Shown: in pieces, positions 8,091 through 14,542 of the stretch
Position numbering within the stretch: position 1 is the stretch's first letter
Layout of the letters: the number at the start of each line of letters is the position of its first letter
From: JALYJZ01 sp964476895
GTDB lineage: Bacteria; Patescibacteriota; SICC01
DNA length: 19,426 nt
Assembly: GCA_964476895.1 (NCBI GenBank)
Contig: CAYZCS010000012.1
Location: 1-19,426 of the forward strand
Direction of reading: 5' to 3'
Translations under genes and position numbers: made by a program
Notes under the pieces: model-generated
Told to the model about the DNA's origin: nothing
The model's input: only the letters and a program-made list of their open reading frames with translations
The model's database searches: none

Positions 8091-9206
8091 ATGGAAGTTA
8101 AGCCAGAAATTGAGACTTTTGCCCGGATCAAGGTCGTCGGCGTCGGCGGCTCCGGCAATGCGGCGGTAAACCGGATGCTCCAATCCCAGATGCGGGGCAT
8201 CGAATTCATCGTGATCAATACAGATGCGCAGGCCCTGCATAACTCGCAGGCCCCGCTCAAGATCCACATCGGGAAGGAGACCACCCGCGGTCTCGGCGCC
8301 GGCGCGGATCCGGAGATGGGCCGCAAGGCCGCCGAAGAAGACCGCGGCGAGATCGCCGAGGCCCTTCGCGGCGCGGACATGATCTTCGTCACCTACGGCG
8401 CCGGCGGCGGCACCGGCACCGGTGCCGGGCCTCTGGTAGCCGACATCGCCCGCGAAGTCGGTGCGCTCACCGTCGGCGTGGTTACCCGTCCGTTCGGCTT
8501 CGAGGGCCAGCGCCGTCGGCGGATCGCCGATTCCGGCATCGAGGAGCTGAAGGACCGGGTCGATACGCTGATCACCATCCCGAACGACCGGCTGCTCCAG
8601 GTGGTCGACAAGAAGACTTCCATGTTCGACGCGTTCTCGGTCGTCGACGACGTGCTGCGCCAGGGCGTGCAGGGCATCGCCGACCTGATCACCCAGCACG
8701 GCATGATCAACGTCGACTTCGCCGACGTGAAGGCCGTCATGGCCAACGCCGGCTCCGCGCTGATGGGAATCGGTCACGGTACCGGTGAAAACCGGGCCAT
8801 CGAGGCCGCTACCGGCGCGATCGACTCGCCGCTCCTGGAGCTGGCGATCGACGGGGCCAAGGGCATTCTCTTCAACATCACCGGTGGCAATGACCTTACC
8901 ATGCACGAGATCGACGAGGCGGCGAAGGTGATTACCGACGCGGCCGACCCGGATGCCAACATCATCTTCGGTGCGGTCATCGACGAAGAACTGGCGGGCG
9001 AGATCAAGATCACGGTCATCGCCACCGGATTCGCCGGCGAAACCCGGAAGGTCACCCGGCGTGACGACACGCAGGATACCGCCAGCGCGGGTGCCGCGCC
9101 AGCGCCGGCGTTCGACGCGGCCGCCAGCGCGGATGCATCCGATACCGAGCAGGCGGACTCCGACGAGCTCGACGTTCCGGCATTCATCCGCCGGAAAATG
9201 AACTAG
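8091..9206 (+). CDS. ftsZ: Cell division protein FtsZ
   Basis: The tubulin-like GTPase that forms the division ring; 371 residues. The N-terminal nucleotide fold includes KVVGVGGSGNAAVNRM and the tubulin signature GGGTGTGAG (105-113). The catalytic T7 loop is NVDFAD (Asn207, Asp209, Asp212), which completes the active site of the neighbouring subunit. Then come the C-terminal domain (about 220-320), a short Ala/Asp/Ser-rich linker, and the conserved tail peptide DVPAFIRRKMN that binds FtsA and other partners. The linker is short, and FtsZ is paired only with ftsA; ftsQ and mur genes are not adjacent, unlike a classical dcw cluster. It has its own promoter upstream and a strong terminator downstream. 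Confidence 0.97.
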   Translation: MEVKPEIETFARIKVVGVGGSGNAAVNRMLQSQMRGIEFIVINTDAQALHNSQAPLKIHIGKETTRGLGAGADPEMGRKAAEEDRGEIAEALRGADMIFVTYGAGGGTGTGAGPLVADIAREVGALTVGVVTRPFGFEGQRRRRIADSGIEELKDRVDTLITIPNDRLLQVVDKKTSMFDAFSVVDDVLRQGVQGIADLITQHGMINVDFADVKAVMANAGSALMGIGHGTGENRAIEAATGAIDSPLLELAIDGAKGILFNITGGNDLTMHEIDEAAKVITDAADPDANIIFGAVIDEELAGEIKITVIATGFAGETRKVTRRDDTQDTASAGAAPAPAFDAAASADASDTEQADSDELDVPAFIRRKMN

Positions 9207-9227
9207 CGTTCCCGACGAACCCATGAG

Positions 9228-9261
9228 AACACCGCCCCGGATGGCGGTGTTCTTCTTTTTC
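9228..9261 (+). terminator. Intrinsic terminator after ftsZ
   Basis: A perfect 9-bp stem, AACACCGCC (9228-9236) with GGCGGTGTT (9243-9251), closes a 6-base loop and is followed by a T-rich run (TCTTCTTTTTC). It lies 22 bases after the ftsZ stop and is the clearest terminator in the window apart from the riboswitch one. Confidence 0.88.
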
Positions 9262-9288
9262 TCGCCCATCTTCATGAACGGGTATTTA

Positions 9289-9354
9289 GAACGGTTGTTC
9301 AGTTAGTCGAGAAAGTACCCGGACAAGCTAGATGGACGAACAACCAAGCCGTTC
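9289..9354. repeat. Long inverted repeat in the ftsZ-nrdR gap, function unknown
   Basis: GGTTGTTC (9293-9300) pairs perfectly with GAACAACC (9338-9345). Outside this, GAAC (9289-9292) can pair with GTTC (9351-9354) across a 5-base bulge on the 3' side. The loop is 37 bases. It lies between the ftsZ terminator and the nrdR promoter, so it is probably not transcribed from ftsZ. It could be a protein-binding site, a small RNA, or chance. The rest of the gap 9262-9476 holds the nrdR control region described separately. Confidence 0.5.
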
Positions 9355-9360
9355 ACATCC

Positions 9361-9390
9361 TTGACCCACGCTAAATATGGTAGCTAGTGT
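9361..9390 (+). promoter_or_regulatory. Probable nrdR-nrdJ promoter
   Basis: TTGACC (9361-9366; five of six consensus bases) is followed after 18 bases by TAGTGT (9385-9390; three of six). It lies directly on top of the first NrdR-like box, where a repressor would block RNA polymerase. The A+T-rich TATCCTATATC just downstream is an alternative -10 but lacks a good -35 partner. Confidence 0.5.
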
Positions 9391-9415
9391 GAGCAAGCTA
9401 TCCTATATCTAGTGG
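9368..9415 (+). promoter_or_regulatory. Tandem NrdR boxes (operator)
   Basis: Two 16-base sites resemble the NrdR-box consensus ACACTATATATAGTGT. Site 1 is ACGCTAAATATGGTAG (9368-9383), 11 of 16 matches. Site 2 is ATCCTATATCTAGTGG (9400-9415), 12 of 16 matches. Their starts are 32 bp apart, three helical turns, which is the known spacing of paired NrdR boxes. They overlap the promoter ahead of nrdR, so NrdR probably represses its own operon, including nrdJ, when dATP is high. Confidence 0.72.
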
Positions 9416-9476
9416 TTCCACGTACCGTCCCGCCACATTGACCACGGAACCGATAAGGATAAAAAATCCCTTTGTT

Positions 9477-9983
9477 ATGGAATGCCCACACTGCCAAACC
9501 GATTCGCTTCGCGTGATTGACTCACGCGACGTAGAGGCGGAGCCGGCGATTCGCCGGCGACGCGAATGCGAGCGCTGCGGGTTCCGCTTCACGACCTACG
9601 AGCGCATCGAGACGCCACTGCTCAGTGTCGTGAAGAAAGACGGCCACCGCGAGCCTTTCTCGCGCGAGAAACTGGCCCGCGGAATCCGCCGGGCTTGCGA
9701 GAAGCGCCCCGTTTCCGAAACGGCCCTGGAGCGGGTGATCGTCCGGTCCGAACAGGAAATCCGGAGCCAGGGCGAGGCCGAAGTGGCGGTCCGACGCATT
9801 GGCGAAGCGGTCATGCGGCACCTCAAGAAGCTCGACCACATCGCATACATCCGTTTCGCCAGCGTGTATCGTGAGTTTGCAGACCTTTCGGAGCTGGACG
9901 CGGAAATCAAGAAAGTCCTCGGCAAGCAAGAAAAAGTCTTGGGTAAGCAGGATTCCCGTTCGCAGGACCGGCAATTGGCATAA
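9477..9983 (+). CDS. nrdR: Transcriptional repressor NrdR
   Basis: A 168-residue zinc-ribbon/ATP-cone repressor of ribonucleotide reductase genes that senses dATP versus ATP. The zinc ribbon is complete (Cys3, Cys6, Cys31, Cys34) with the family motif VIDSR (13-17). The DNA-binding arginine-rich part is AIRRRRECERCGFRFTTYERIE, and the ATP-cone domain follows from about residue 46 (VVKKDGHREPFSREKL to about 140). The ATG at 9477 is chosen because NrdR proteins begin M-x-C-P-x-C. An in-frame TTG at 9438 would add 13 residues without family support. The C-terminus holds a small tandem duplication (KVLGKQ twice). nrdJ follows 25 bases later with a strong ribosome site, so the pair is an operon. 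Confidence 0.95.
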   Translation: MECPHCQTDSLRVIDSRDVEAEPAIRRRRECERCGFRFTTYERIETPLLSVVKKDGHREPFSREKLARGIRRACEKRPVSETALERVIVRSEQEIRSQGEAEVAVRRIGEAVMRHLKKLDHIAYIRFASVYREFADLSELDAEIKKVLGKQEKVLGKQDSRSQDRQLA

Positions 9984-10008
9984 ATACTAATACATAGAAA
10001 GGAGCATC

Positions 10009-12399
10009 GTGCCCGAAGCCACCATCCAAAAACCCCCGAAGAACCTAAAGCAGGCCGCGTTGAAACGGCCCGTACCGGTGGAGAAGGGCACCGAGCTCGA
10101 CGGCATCCGGAAGAAGGTGTTCCTGGATCGCTACGCTTGGAAGGACCAGGAGGGCAACCCGATCGAAACGTACCCCGAGCAGATGTGGGGCCGCGTCGCC
10201 AAGGCGCTCGCCCTCGTGGAGGAACCGACCAAGCGGAAACACTGGGAACAGCGCTTTTACAAGGCGATGGAAGGCTTCAAGTTCGTACCGGCCGGCCGGA
10301 TCCTTTCCGGAGCCGGGACCGGGCACCAGGTGACGTTCTATAACTGCTTCGTGATCCCGTCACCGACGGATTCGCGGGACGGTATCCTTGATAACCTCAA
10401 GGCGATGACCGAGATCATGTGCCGGGCCGGCGGCGTCGGCGTGAACCTCAGTTCGCTCCGTCCGCGCGGCAGCCACATCAAGACGGTCAACGGCACCAGC
10501 TCCGGGCCGATTCCGTGGGGAGAGCTCTACTCCGTGGCTACCCACGAGGTGATCCAACAGGGAGGAAGCCGGCGCGGTGCGCTGATGCTGATGCTCAACG
10601 ACGACCATCCGGACGTGGAAGAGTTCATCGGCGCCAAGCGCGACCTCAAGCGTCTGCTCGGCGCGAACATCTCCATCTGCATCTCCGACGGCTTCATGAA
10701 GGCGGTCAAGGAGGATGGTGACTGGGAGCTCAAGTGGGAAGGCAAGCACTACAAGACGGTCAAGGCCAAGGAAGTCTGGGGCAAGATCTGCGAGAGCGCC
10801 CACGCGTCCGCCGAGCCGGGACTGCACTTCATGGAGCGCTCGAACAAGCGCAGCAACACCTGGTACTACGAGCAACTGATCTCCACCAATCCCTGCGGTG
10901 AACAGCCGCTCGGTGCCTGGGCGGTCTGCAACCTCGGCGCGCTCAACCTCTCCGCGTTCGTTACCGATGAGGGCGAGATGGACTACGAATCCCTGGCCGA
11001 CCACTCCCGCGTCGCGATCCGCGCGCTGGACAACGTCGTGGATGCCAACTACTACTTCTTCAAGGAAAACGAGGAGCAGCAGATGGGCACCCGCCGCACC
11101 GGTCTCGGCACGATGGGCCTTGGCGACGCGATGATCAAGATGAAACTCCGCTACGGCTCCGACAAGTCGCTGGACGTGATCGACAAGATCTACAAGACCA
11201 TCCGTGACGCCGCCTACGACGAATCGGCGGAAATCGCCAAGGAGAAAGAACCATTCCCGATGTTCGATCGCAGCAAGTACATGCAGGGCTGGTTCATCAA
11301 GCGGCTGCCGAAGGATGTCCAGGACAAGATCGCGACGTACGGTATCCGCAACGCGGTCGTCCTGACCCAGGCCCCGACCGGCACGACCTCGCTGCTCTCC
11401 GGTGTGTCCTCCGGCATCGAGCCGGTCTACGATTTCGCGATGAAGCGTACCGACCGGACCGGCGAGCACATCCTCTACCACCCGCTCTTCAAGGCCTGGA
11501 AGGACGAGCACCCGGAGGATGCCAAGGCCGGCAACATACCCGATTATTTCGTGACCTCGAACGACCTGACGCCGATGGACCACGTGAAGGTACAGGCCAA
11601 GATCCAGGACTACACCGACAGCTCGATCTCGAAGACGGTCAACGCGCCGAACTCCTACACGGTCGAGCAGGTGAAGGAGTTGTACGAGGCTGCCTATGAT
11701 ATGGGTCTCAAAGGCGTCACGTTCTACCGCGACGGCAGCCGTGACGCGGTGCTGACGCGCGTCTCCGACGACAAAGACAAGAAGCAGCCGGCAGATGCCG
11801 CCGCCGATGTGAAACCGGGCGAGATGGCCCGTGGCATCCTGGCGCCACGTCCCGACAAGCTGAAGGGCGTGACCGTTCGCCAAATGACCGCCTACGGCAA
11901 GATGTACGTCACCATGAACACGGACGAGGATGGCAACCTCCTCGAGGTGTTCGCGATGCTCGGCAAGGCCGGCGGACTCGGCGCTTCCATGACCGAGGCG
12001 ATCTGTCGCCTGATCTCGCACAGCCTCCGGGCCGGCGTGGCGCCGCGGCTGATCATCAAGTCGCTCCGGGGTATCACCGACCAGCCGTACGGATTCGGCG
12101 ACCGGAAGGTGACGTCCGTGGCCGACGCGATCGGCAAGACGATCGAGGACTACCTGTACCCCAAGCTGGAGCTTCCGGAGACCGGCGATGGGGCCGAACA
12201 GCAGCAGGCATTGCCGGAAGACGCCAAGGCCCAGGCGGCGGAAGTCGACGCCAAGGCCCAGGCCATCGCCGGGGCCGCGGAAGCATCCCAGCAGGATGCC
12301 ACCAACCTTGCCGGGATCTGCCCCGACTGCGGCGGCCCGCTCGAGTTCGCGTCCGGATGCAAGGTCTGCCATGCCTGCGGCTACTCCGCGTGCGGCTGA
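10009..12399 (+). CDS. nrdJ: Class II (adenosylcobalamin-dependent) ribonucleotide reductase
   Basis: It reduces ribonucleotides to deoxyribonucleotides using a cobalamin-generated thiyl radical, without oxygen dependence. It has 796 residues. Active-site features are Cys113 in TFYNCFVI, the finger-loop motif Asn294-Pro-Cys296-Gly-Glu298 and Cys307 in AVCNLG; the 11-residue spacing from Cys296 to Cys307 fits NrdJ. Also seen are GGVGVNLS, QAPTGTTSLLSGVSSGIEP, and a C-terminal cysteine-rich module with Cys771, Cys774, Cys784, Cys787, Cys790 and Cys795, typical of class II enzymes and holding the redox-active tail. There is no N-terminal ATP-cone, so dATP activity control is probably absent from the enzyme and left to NrdR. 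It starts at GTG 10009 behind a strong AAAGGAG (9998-10004). A cobalamin riboswitch follows directly downstream. Confidence 0.96.
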   Translation: MPEATIQKPPKNLKQAALKRPVPVEKGTELDGIRKKVFLDRYAWKDQEGNPIETYPEQMWGRVAKALALVEEPTKRKHWEQRFYKAMEGFKFVPAGRILSGAGTGHQVTFYNCFVIPSPTDSRDGILDNLKAMTEIMCRAGGVGVNLSSLRPRGSHIKTVNGTSSGPIPWGELYSVATHEVIQQGGSRRGALMLMLNDDHPDVEEFIGAKRDLKRLLGANISICISDGFMKAVKEDGDWELKWEGKHYKTVKAKEVWGKICESAHASAEPGLHFMERSNKRSNTWYYEQLISTNPCGEQPLGAWAVCNLGALNLSAFVTDEGEMDYESLADHSRVAIRALDNVVDANYYFFKENEEQQMGTRRTGLGTMGLGDAMIKMKLRYGSDKSLDVIDKIYKTIRDAAYDESAEIAKEKEPFPMFDRSKYMQGWFIKRLPKDVQDKIATYGIRNAVVLTQAPTGTTSLLSGVSSGIEPVYDFAMKRTDRTGEHILYHPLFKAWKDEHPEDAKAGNIPDYFVTSNDLTPMDHVKVQAKIQDYTDSSISKTVNAPNSYTVEQVKELYEAAYDMGLKGVTFYRDGSRDAVLTRVSDDKDKKQPADAAADVKPGEMARGILAPRPDKLKGVTVRQMTAYGKMYVTMNTDEDGNLLEVFAMLGKAGGLGASMTEAICRLISHSLRAGVAPRLIIKSLRGITDQPYGFGDRKVTSVADAIGKTIEDYLYPKLELPETGDGAEQQQALPEDAKAQAAEVDAKAQAIAGAAEASQQDATNLAGICPDCGGPLEFASGCKVCHACGYSACG

Positions 12400-12446
12400 A
12401 CCCTGTGTCCGAGCAGTCTTTTAATAACCCTTCATGGAAACGGATA

Positions 12447-12537
12447 GAGCCGGGGAAGCGTCGTGAGAATCGGCCGCGGTCCCGCCACTGTGATCCGAGC
12501 GCCCTGACGGGCGCGAGGTAAGCCAGGATACCGGCTC
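12447..12537 (+). promoter_or_regulatory. Compact cobalamin riboswitch aptamer
   Basis: The closing helix is perfect: GAGCCGG (12447-12453) with CCGGCTC (12531-12537). Inside it are the core bases of the B12-box family: GGGGAAGCG, a stem-loop with GTGAGAATC, the strongly conserved CGGTCCCGCCACTGT (12477-12491), and AAGCCAGGATACC near the 3' end. A small hairpin, GCGCCC-TGAC-GGGCGC (12499-12514), takes the place of the long peripheral arm of full-size AdoCbl riboswitches, so this looks like the short class. The hairpin GACCTA/TAGGTC (12554-12572) just after it is a candidate for the kissing-loop (P13-like) partner. TTTAAT (12420-12425) could be a -10 box for a separate promoter, but no good -35 is seen. 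The ligand class (methyl/hydroxo versus adenosyl) cannot be decided by eye. Confidence 0.88.
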
Positions 12538-12579
12538 ATCCGCGACATGTTCCGACCTACGGTCGATAGGTCAGGGAAT

Positions 12580-12602
12580 CGCGCCCTGATGGCGCGTTTT
12601 TT
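12580..12602 (+). terminator. Intrinsic terminator of the cobalamin riboswitch (expression platform)
   Basis: CGCGCC (12580-12585) pairs with GGCGCG (12591-12596) over a CTGAT loop and is followed by six T's. It lies 42 bases after the aptamer, so B12 binding probably controls read-through. There is no other terminator after nrdJ, so this structure is also the likely 3' end of the nrdR-nrdJ transcript. Confidence 0.85.
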
Positions 12603-12618
12603 AATCAAACAACCATAT

Positions 12619-13396
12619 ATGCCAATCAGTCCCGAAACAGAAACCTTCCACGCCGCTTCGAAAGAGGAGTTGATCGCCGGATTGCCGCTTGCGGGAACCG
12701 ACCGCGAGGTCATCGTCCAGAATATCCGAAGCAGTAATCTCGAGGTCCGGGACCCGGGACAATTCTGGGGTAGCGTCGCGGAAATTCCCGGACTGCGTGA
12801 GGATACCCGCTCGGAAGCGTTCACCTTGCTCGCGGAACCGGGGGCCTACTACGACGGTGACCTCGAGACGGACCTGGCCGAATTCGCGCGGGACCCGATG
12901 GGCAAGCGGTCCGAGATCCTCTCAAAAATCCGGCGGGAGAAGGATGAGGAACGGGACGATGAACCGCCGCGGGACGGCGGGGCATCATCCGACCGGCACC
13001 GTCGGCCGGAATCCCCTCCCCGGGCTTACGCCGGCGCGCGCCCCGAGCGACCGCCGGCGCGCCGGAGCGAGCGTCACCCCGGCCTGCTTCTGGACGATTC
13101 CGGGCCGGACCGCTCGCCCCAAGATGCCGCGGTGCCGGAAGACGGCGACGAACATCCGGGCGCCGCGCCCGCCGCACCGCCGGTAGACCTGGCGACGCTC
13201 CTGGTCCGGCTCCGCGCGCGGCGGAAACCGCTGGACCGCCGGCTGGCCGCGGAAGTCGCCCTGCGGAGAAAGGATATCGGCGCGGACGACCCCTGGGTGG
13301 CGCTGGCGGTCAGCGAGTCGGCGGAAGCCCTGGCGGAGCCGGATCCGGCAGTCCGTTCGATTGCAACCGACCGGCGGGCAAGGGAAGATGGGAACC
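12619..13396 (+). CDS. Unrecognised protein under the cobalamin riboswitch; 3' end unclear
   Basis: I do not recognise this gene. From the ATG at 12619 the frame gives a plausible folded N-terminus of about 110 residues (ETFHAASKEELIAGLPLAG, then NSNLEVRDPGQFWG-like acidic helices and DPMGKRSEILSKIRREKDEE). A low-complexity Pro/Arg/Asp/Glu-rich part follows (about 115-190), then a helical stretch (LATLLVRLRARRKPLDRRLAAEVALRRK). Third codon positions are strongly G/C throughout, as in neighbouring genes. No signal peptide or membrane segment is seen. The odd point is the end: the frame has no stop until 14670, far inside ileS, passing over yggT, the MscS gene and the T-box. The end given is only where yggT begins. 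A missed frameshift, nested genes, or a true long disordered protein are possible. The start lacks a Shine-Dalgarno. Being first behind a B12 riboswitch suggests, but does not show, a cobalamin-related role. Confidence 0.5.
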
Positions 13397-13657
13397 ATGA
13401 CACGGATGTTCCTGGTCCAGTTCATCGAGATCCTGAGCTTCACGCTGCAGATCCTGATCATCATCAGGGTGCTGATGAGCTGGATCAATCCGCATCCGAG
13501 CGGCGCGGTGGGCCGGTTCCTGATGGAGGTGACCGAACCGATCCTGAAGCCGTTCCAGCGGATCCTGCCGCCGATGGCTGGGATCGACTTCTCGCCGATC
13601 TTGGCCCTGGTGGTACTGCAGATTCTCACGAGCTTGGCGATCCGGACGCTCGGCTGA
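13397..13657 (+). CDS. yggT: YggT-family membrane protein
   Basis: A small integral membrane protein of 86 residues with one YggT repeat. A hydrophobic helix (about 4-26, ending in the family motif RVLMSWINPHP) is followed by a loop with GRFLMEVTEPILKPFQRILPPMAGIDFSPI and a second membrane helix (about 65-80). The motif pattern T-E-P-x-L-x-P-x-R-x-I/L-P is the family hallmark. The function is not settled; proposed links are to osmotic stress and cell division or membrane organisation. I chose the ATG at 13397, which has a purine-rich site (AGGGAAG) 9 bases upstream. ATGs at 13388 and 13406 and a TTG at 13361 are alternatives. Neighbours are the unrecognised gene upstream, in another frame, and an MscS-like gene downstream. 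Confidence 0.88.
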   Translation: MTRMFLVQFIEILSFTLQILIIIRVLMSWINPHPSGAVGRFLMEVTEPILKPFQRILPPMAGIDFSPILALVVLQILTSLAIRTLG

Positions 13658-13795
13658 GCGCCGACCAGTTGACGGCAATCGAGGCGGCCCTGCTGCCGGA
13701 ATCCGATCAGAACGATGATCCGGCCCTCTCCAGCGGCGACCCGGACGAACCCTTGCTTGGACTTCCCGATGGACAGGCGGGTAGGATAGACGGGC

Positions 13796-14350
13796 ATGGA
13801 AGCGTTCGTCTCGAGACTGGAGATCGTCGGCCAGAACTTCTGGGACCGGCTGCCGGAGTTCCTGATCACGCTCCTGATCGGCTATCTGCTGGTGGAGCTG
13901 GCGATTTTCATCCTCGGCTCGGTGCTGCGGGCGAGCAACGTTCCAAAGGCACTGGCGACGCTCCTGTACTCCCTGGCGCGCGCATTCCTCTGGGTGGTCC
14001 TTTTCCTGGTGCTGCTCCAGAAGCTCGGTTTGGACGACGTCCTGGTGGCGGTGACCGGCTCATCGGTGATCGTGGCCCTCTTCGTCTCGACGGGGATCGC
14101 GCCGCTGGTGGCGGACACCTTGTCGGGACTGTCCCTGGCCGCGGATCGGAACTTCCAACCGGGAGCGAAGGTGCAGGCGGGGGAGAAGGGGACCGTCGGC
14201 TACGTGGTGGGCATGACGGCCCGGAAGACGCGCATCCGGACGCCGGACGGGAAGGTCCACGTCATCCCCAACTCGGTGATCGACAAGAACGAATGGGTGG
14301 TGCTCGAGACGAAAGGTTCCACGGCACGTTCGACCCGGAAACGGAAATAG
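13796..14350 (+). CDS. Short MscS-family mechanosensitive channel-like protein
   Basis: A 184-residue membrane protein. Hydrophobic segments lie at about 20-42, 50-75 and 80-105; the last matches the pore-lining helix of MscS (TGSSVIVALFVSTGIAPLVADTLSGL). It is followed by the cytoplasmic beta domain (GAKVQAGEKGTVGYVVGMTARKTRIRTPDGK) and the hallmark HVIPNSVI with Pro158-Asn159. The family forms channels that open under membrane tension and release solutes. E. coli MscS is about 100 residues longer; this version lacks most of the C-terminal alpha/beta cage. Weak promoter-like boxes TTGGAC (13757) and TAGGAT (13782) precede it, the latter ending 8 bases before the ATG. With yggT it forms a small envelope or osmotic pair. 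The family is secure; channel function is inferred. Confidence 0.85.
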   Translation: MEAFVSRLEIVGQNFWDRLPEFLITLLIGYLLVELAIFILGSVLRASNVPKALATLLYSLARAFLWVVLFLVLLQKLGLDDVLVAVTGSSVIVALFVSTGIAPLVADTLSGLSLAADRNFQPGAKVQAGEKGTVGYVVGMTARKTRIRTPDGKVHVIPNSVIDKNEWVVLETKGSTARSTRKRK

Positions 14351-14358
14351 ATTATCCT
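14330..14358 (+). promoter_or_regulatory. Putative promoter of the ileS T-box leader
   Basis: TCGACC (14330-14335; four of six consensus bases) and TATCCT (14353-14358; four of six) are 17 bases apart. Transcription would start near 14365, immediately before Stem I of the T-box. The -35 lies in the last codons of the MscS-like gene. Confidence 0.5.
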
Positions 14359-14365
14359 GAGCCTA

Positions 14366-14540
14366 GAGAAGCGCCTGATCCCGGCCATCACCGGGAAATG
14401 CTTCCGGAAGAACCCTCGTCCGCGGACGAGCCAGTAGACCCGGACGGCCGCGGCCCGTCATCGCCGTCAACGAAGCGCCCTCATCTCGAGGGAACCGAGG
14501 TGGTACCGCCCGGCAGGGTCCTCGCTGACGCGAGGTCATC
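14366..14540 (+). promoter_or_regulatory. T-box riboswitch of ileS, translational type with ultrashort Stem I
   Basis: A T-box leader senses uncharged tRNA. Stem I is very short: GAAGC (14368-14372) with GCTTC (14400-14404), and CCCGG (14380-14384) with CCGGG (14391-14395). Its apical loop CCATCA presents ATC (14387-14389), an isoleucine codon that fits the ileS gene behind it. A hairpin CTCGTC/GACGAG (14415-14430) follows; AGTA (14433-14436) may belong to an S-turn. Stem III is CCCTC/GAGGG (14478-14492). The T-box core GGTGGTACCGCC has the TGGT bulge (14501-14504) that pairs with tRNA ACCA. Two mutually exclusive helices follow: CGAGG (14496-14500) with CCTCG (14520-14524), or CCTCGC (14520-14525) with GCGAGG (14530-14535). 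The second hides the Shine-Dalgarno GAGG, 7 bases before the ATG. There is no T-run, so control is of translation. Confidence 0.9.
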
Positions 14541-14542
14541 CT

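Noticed and set aside
9289..9354. Inverted repeat as a tRNA or terminator
   Set aside because: No cloverleaf, anticodon arm or CCA end can be drawn, and no T-run follows the 3' arm.
10360..12372. Minus-strand open frame of 670 codons opposite nrdJ
   Set aside because: It is an antisense shadow of a strongly identified gene. High third-position G+C on the plus strand removes stops on the minus strand, and the translation resembles no family.
12547..12618. Upstream start codons for the unrecognised gene (12547 or 12589)
   Set aside because: Both fall inside the riboswitch platform or terminator hairpin; the first start after the terminator (12619) is more sensible.
12985..13869. Minus-strand open frame of 294 codons across yggT as an alternative gene
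   Set aside because: It runs antisense to yggT and the unrecognised gene, has no ribosome site or motif, and composition fits the plus strand better.
14351..14542. The open frame across the ileS leader as a coding region
   Set aside because: The bases are fully explained by T-box helices and conserved T-box sequence; coding appearance is incidental.
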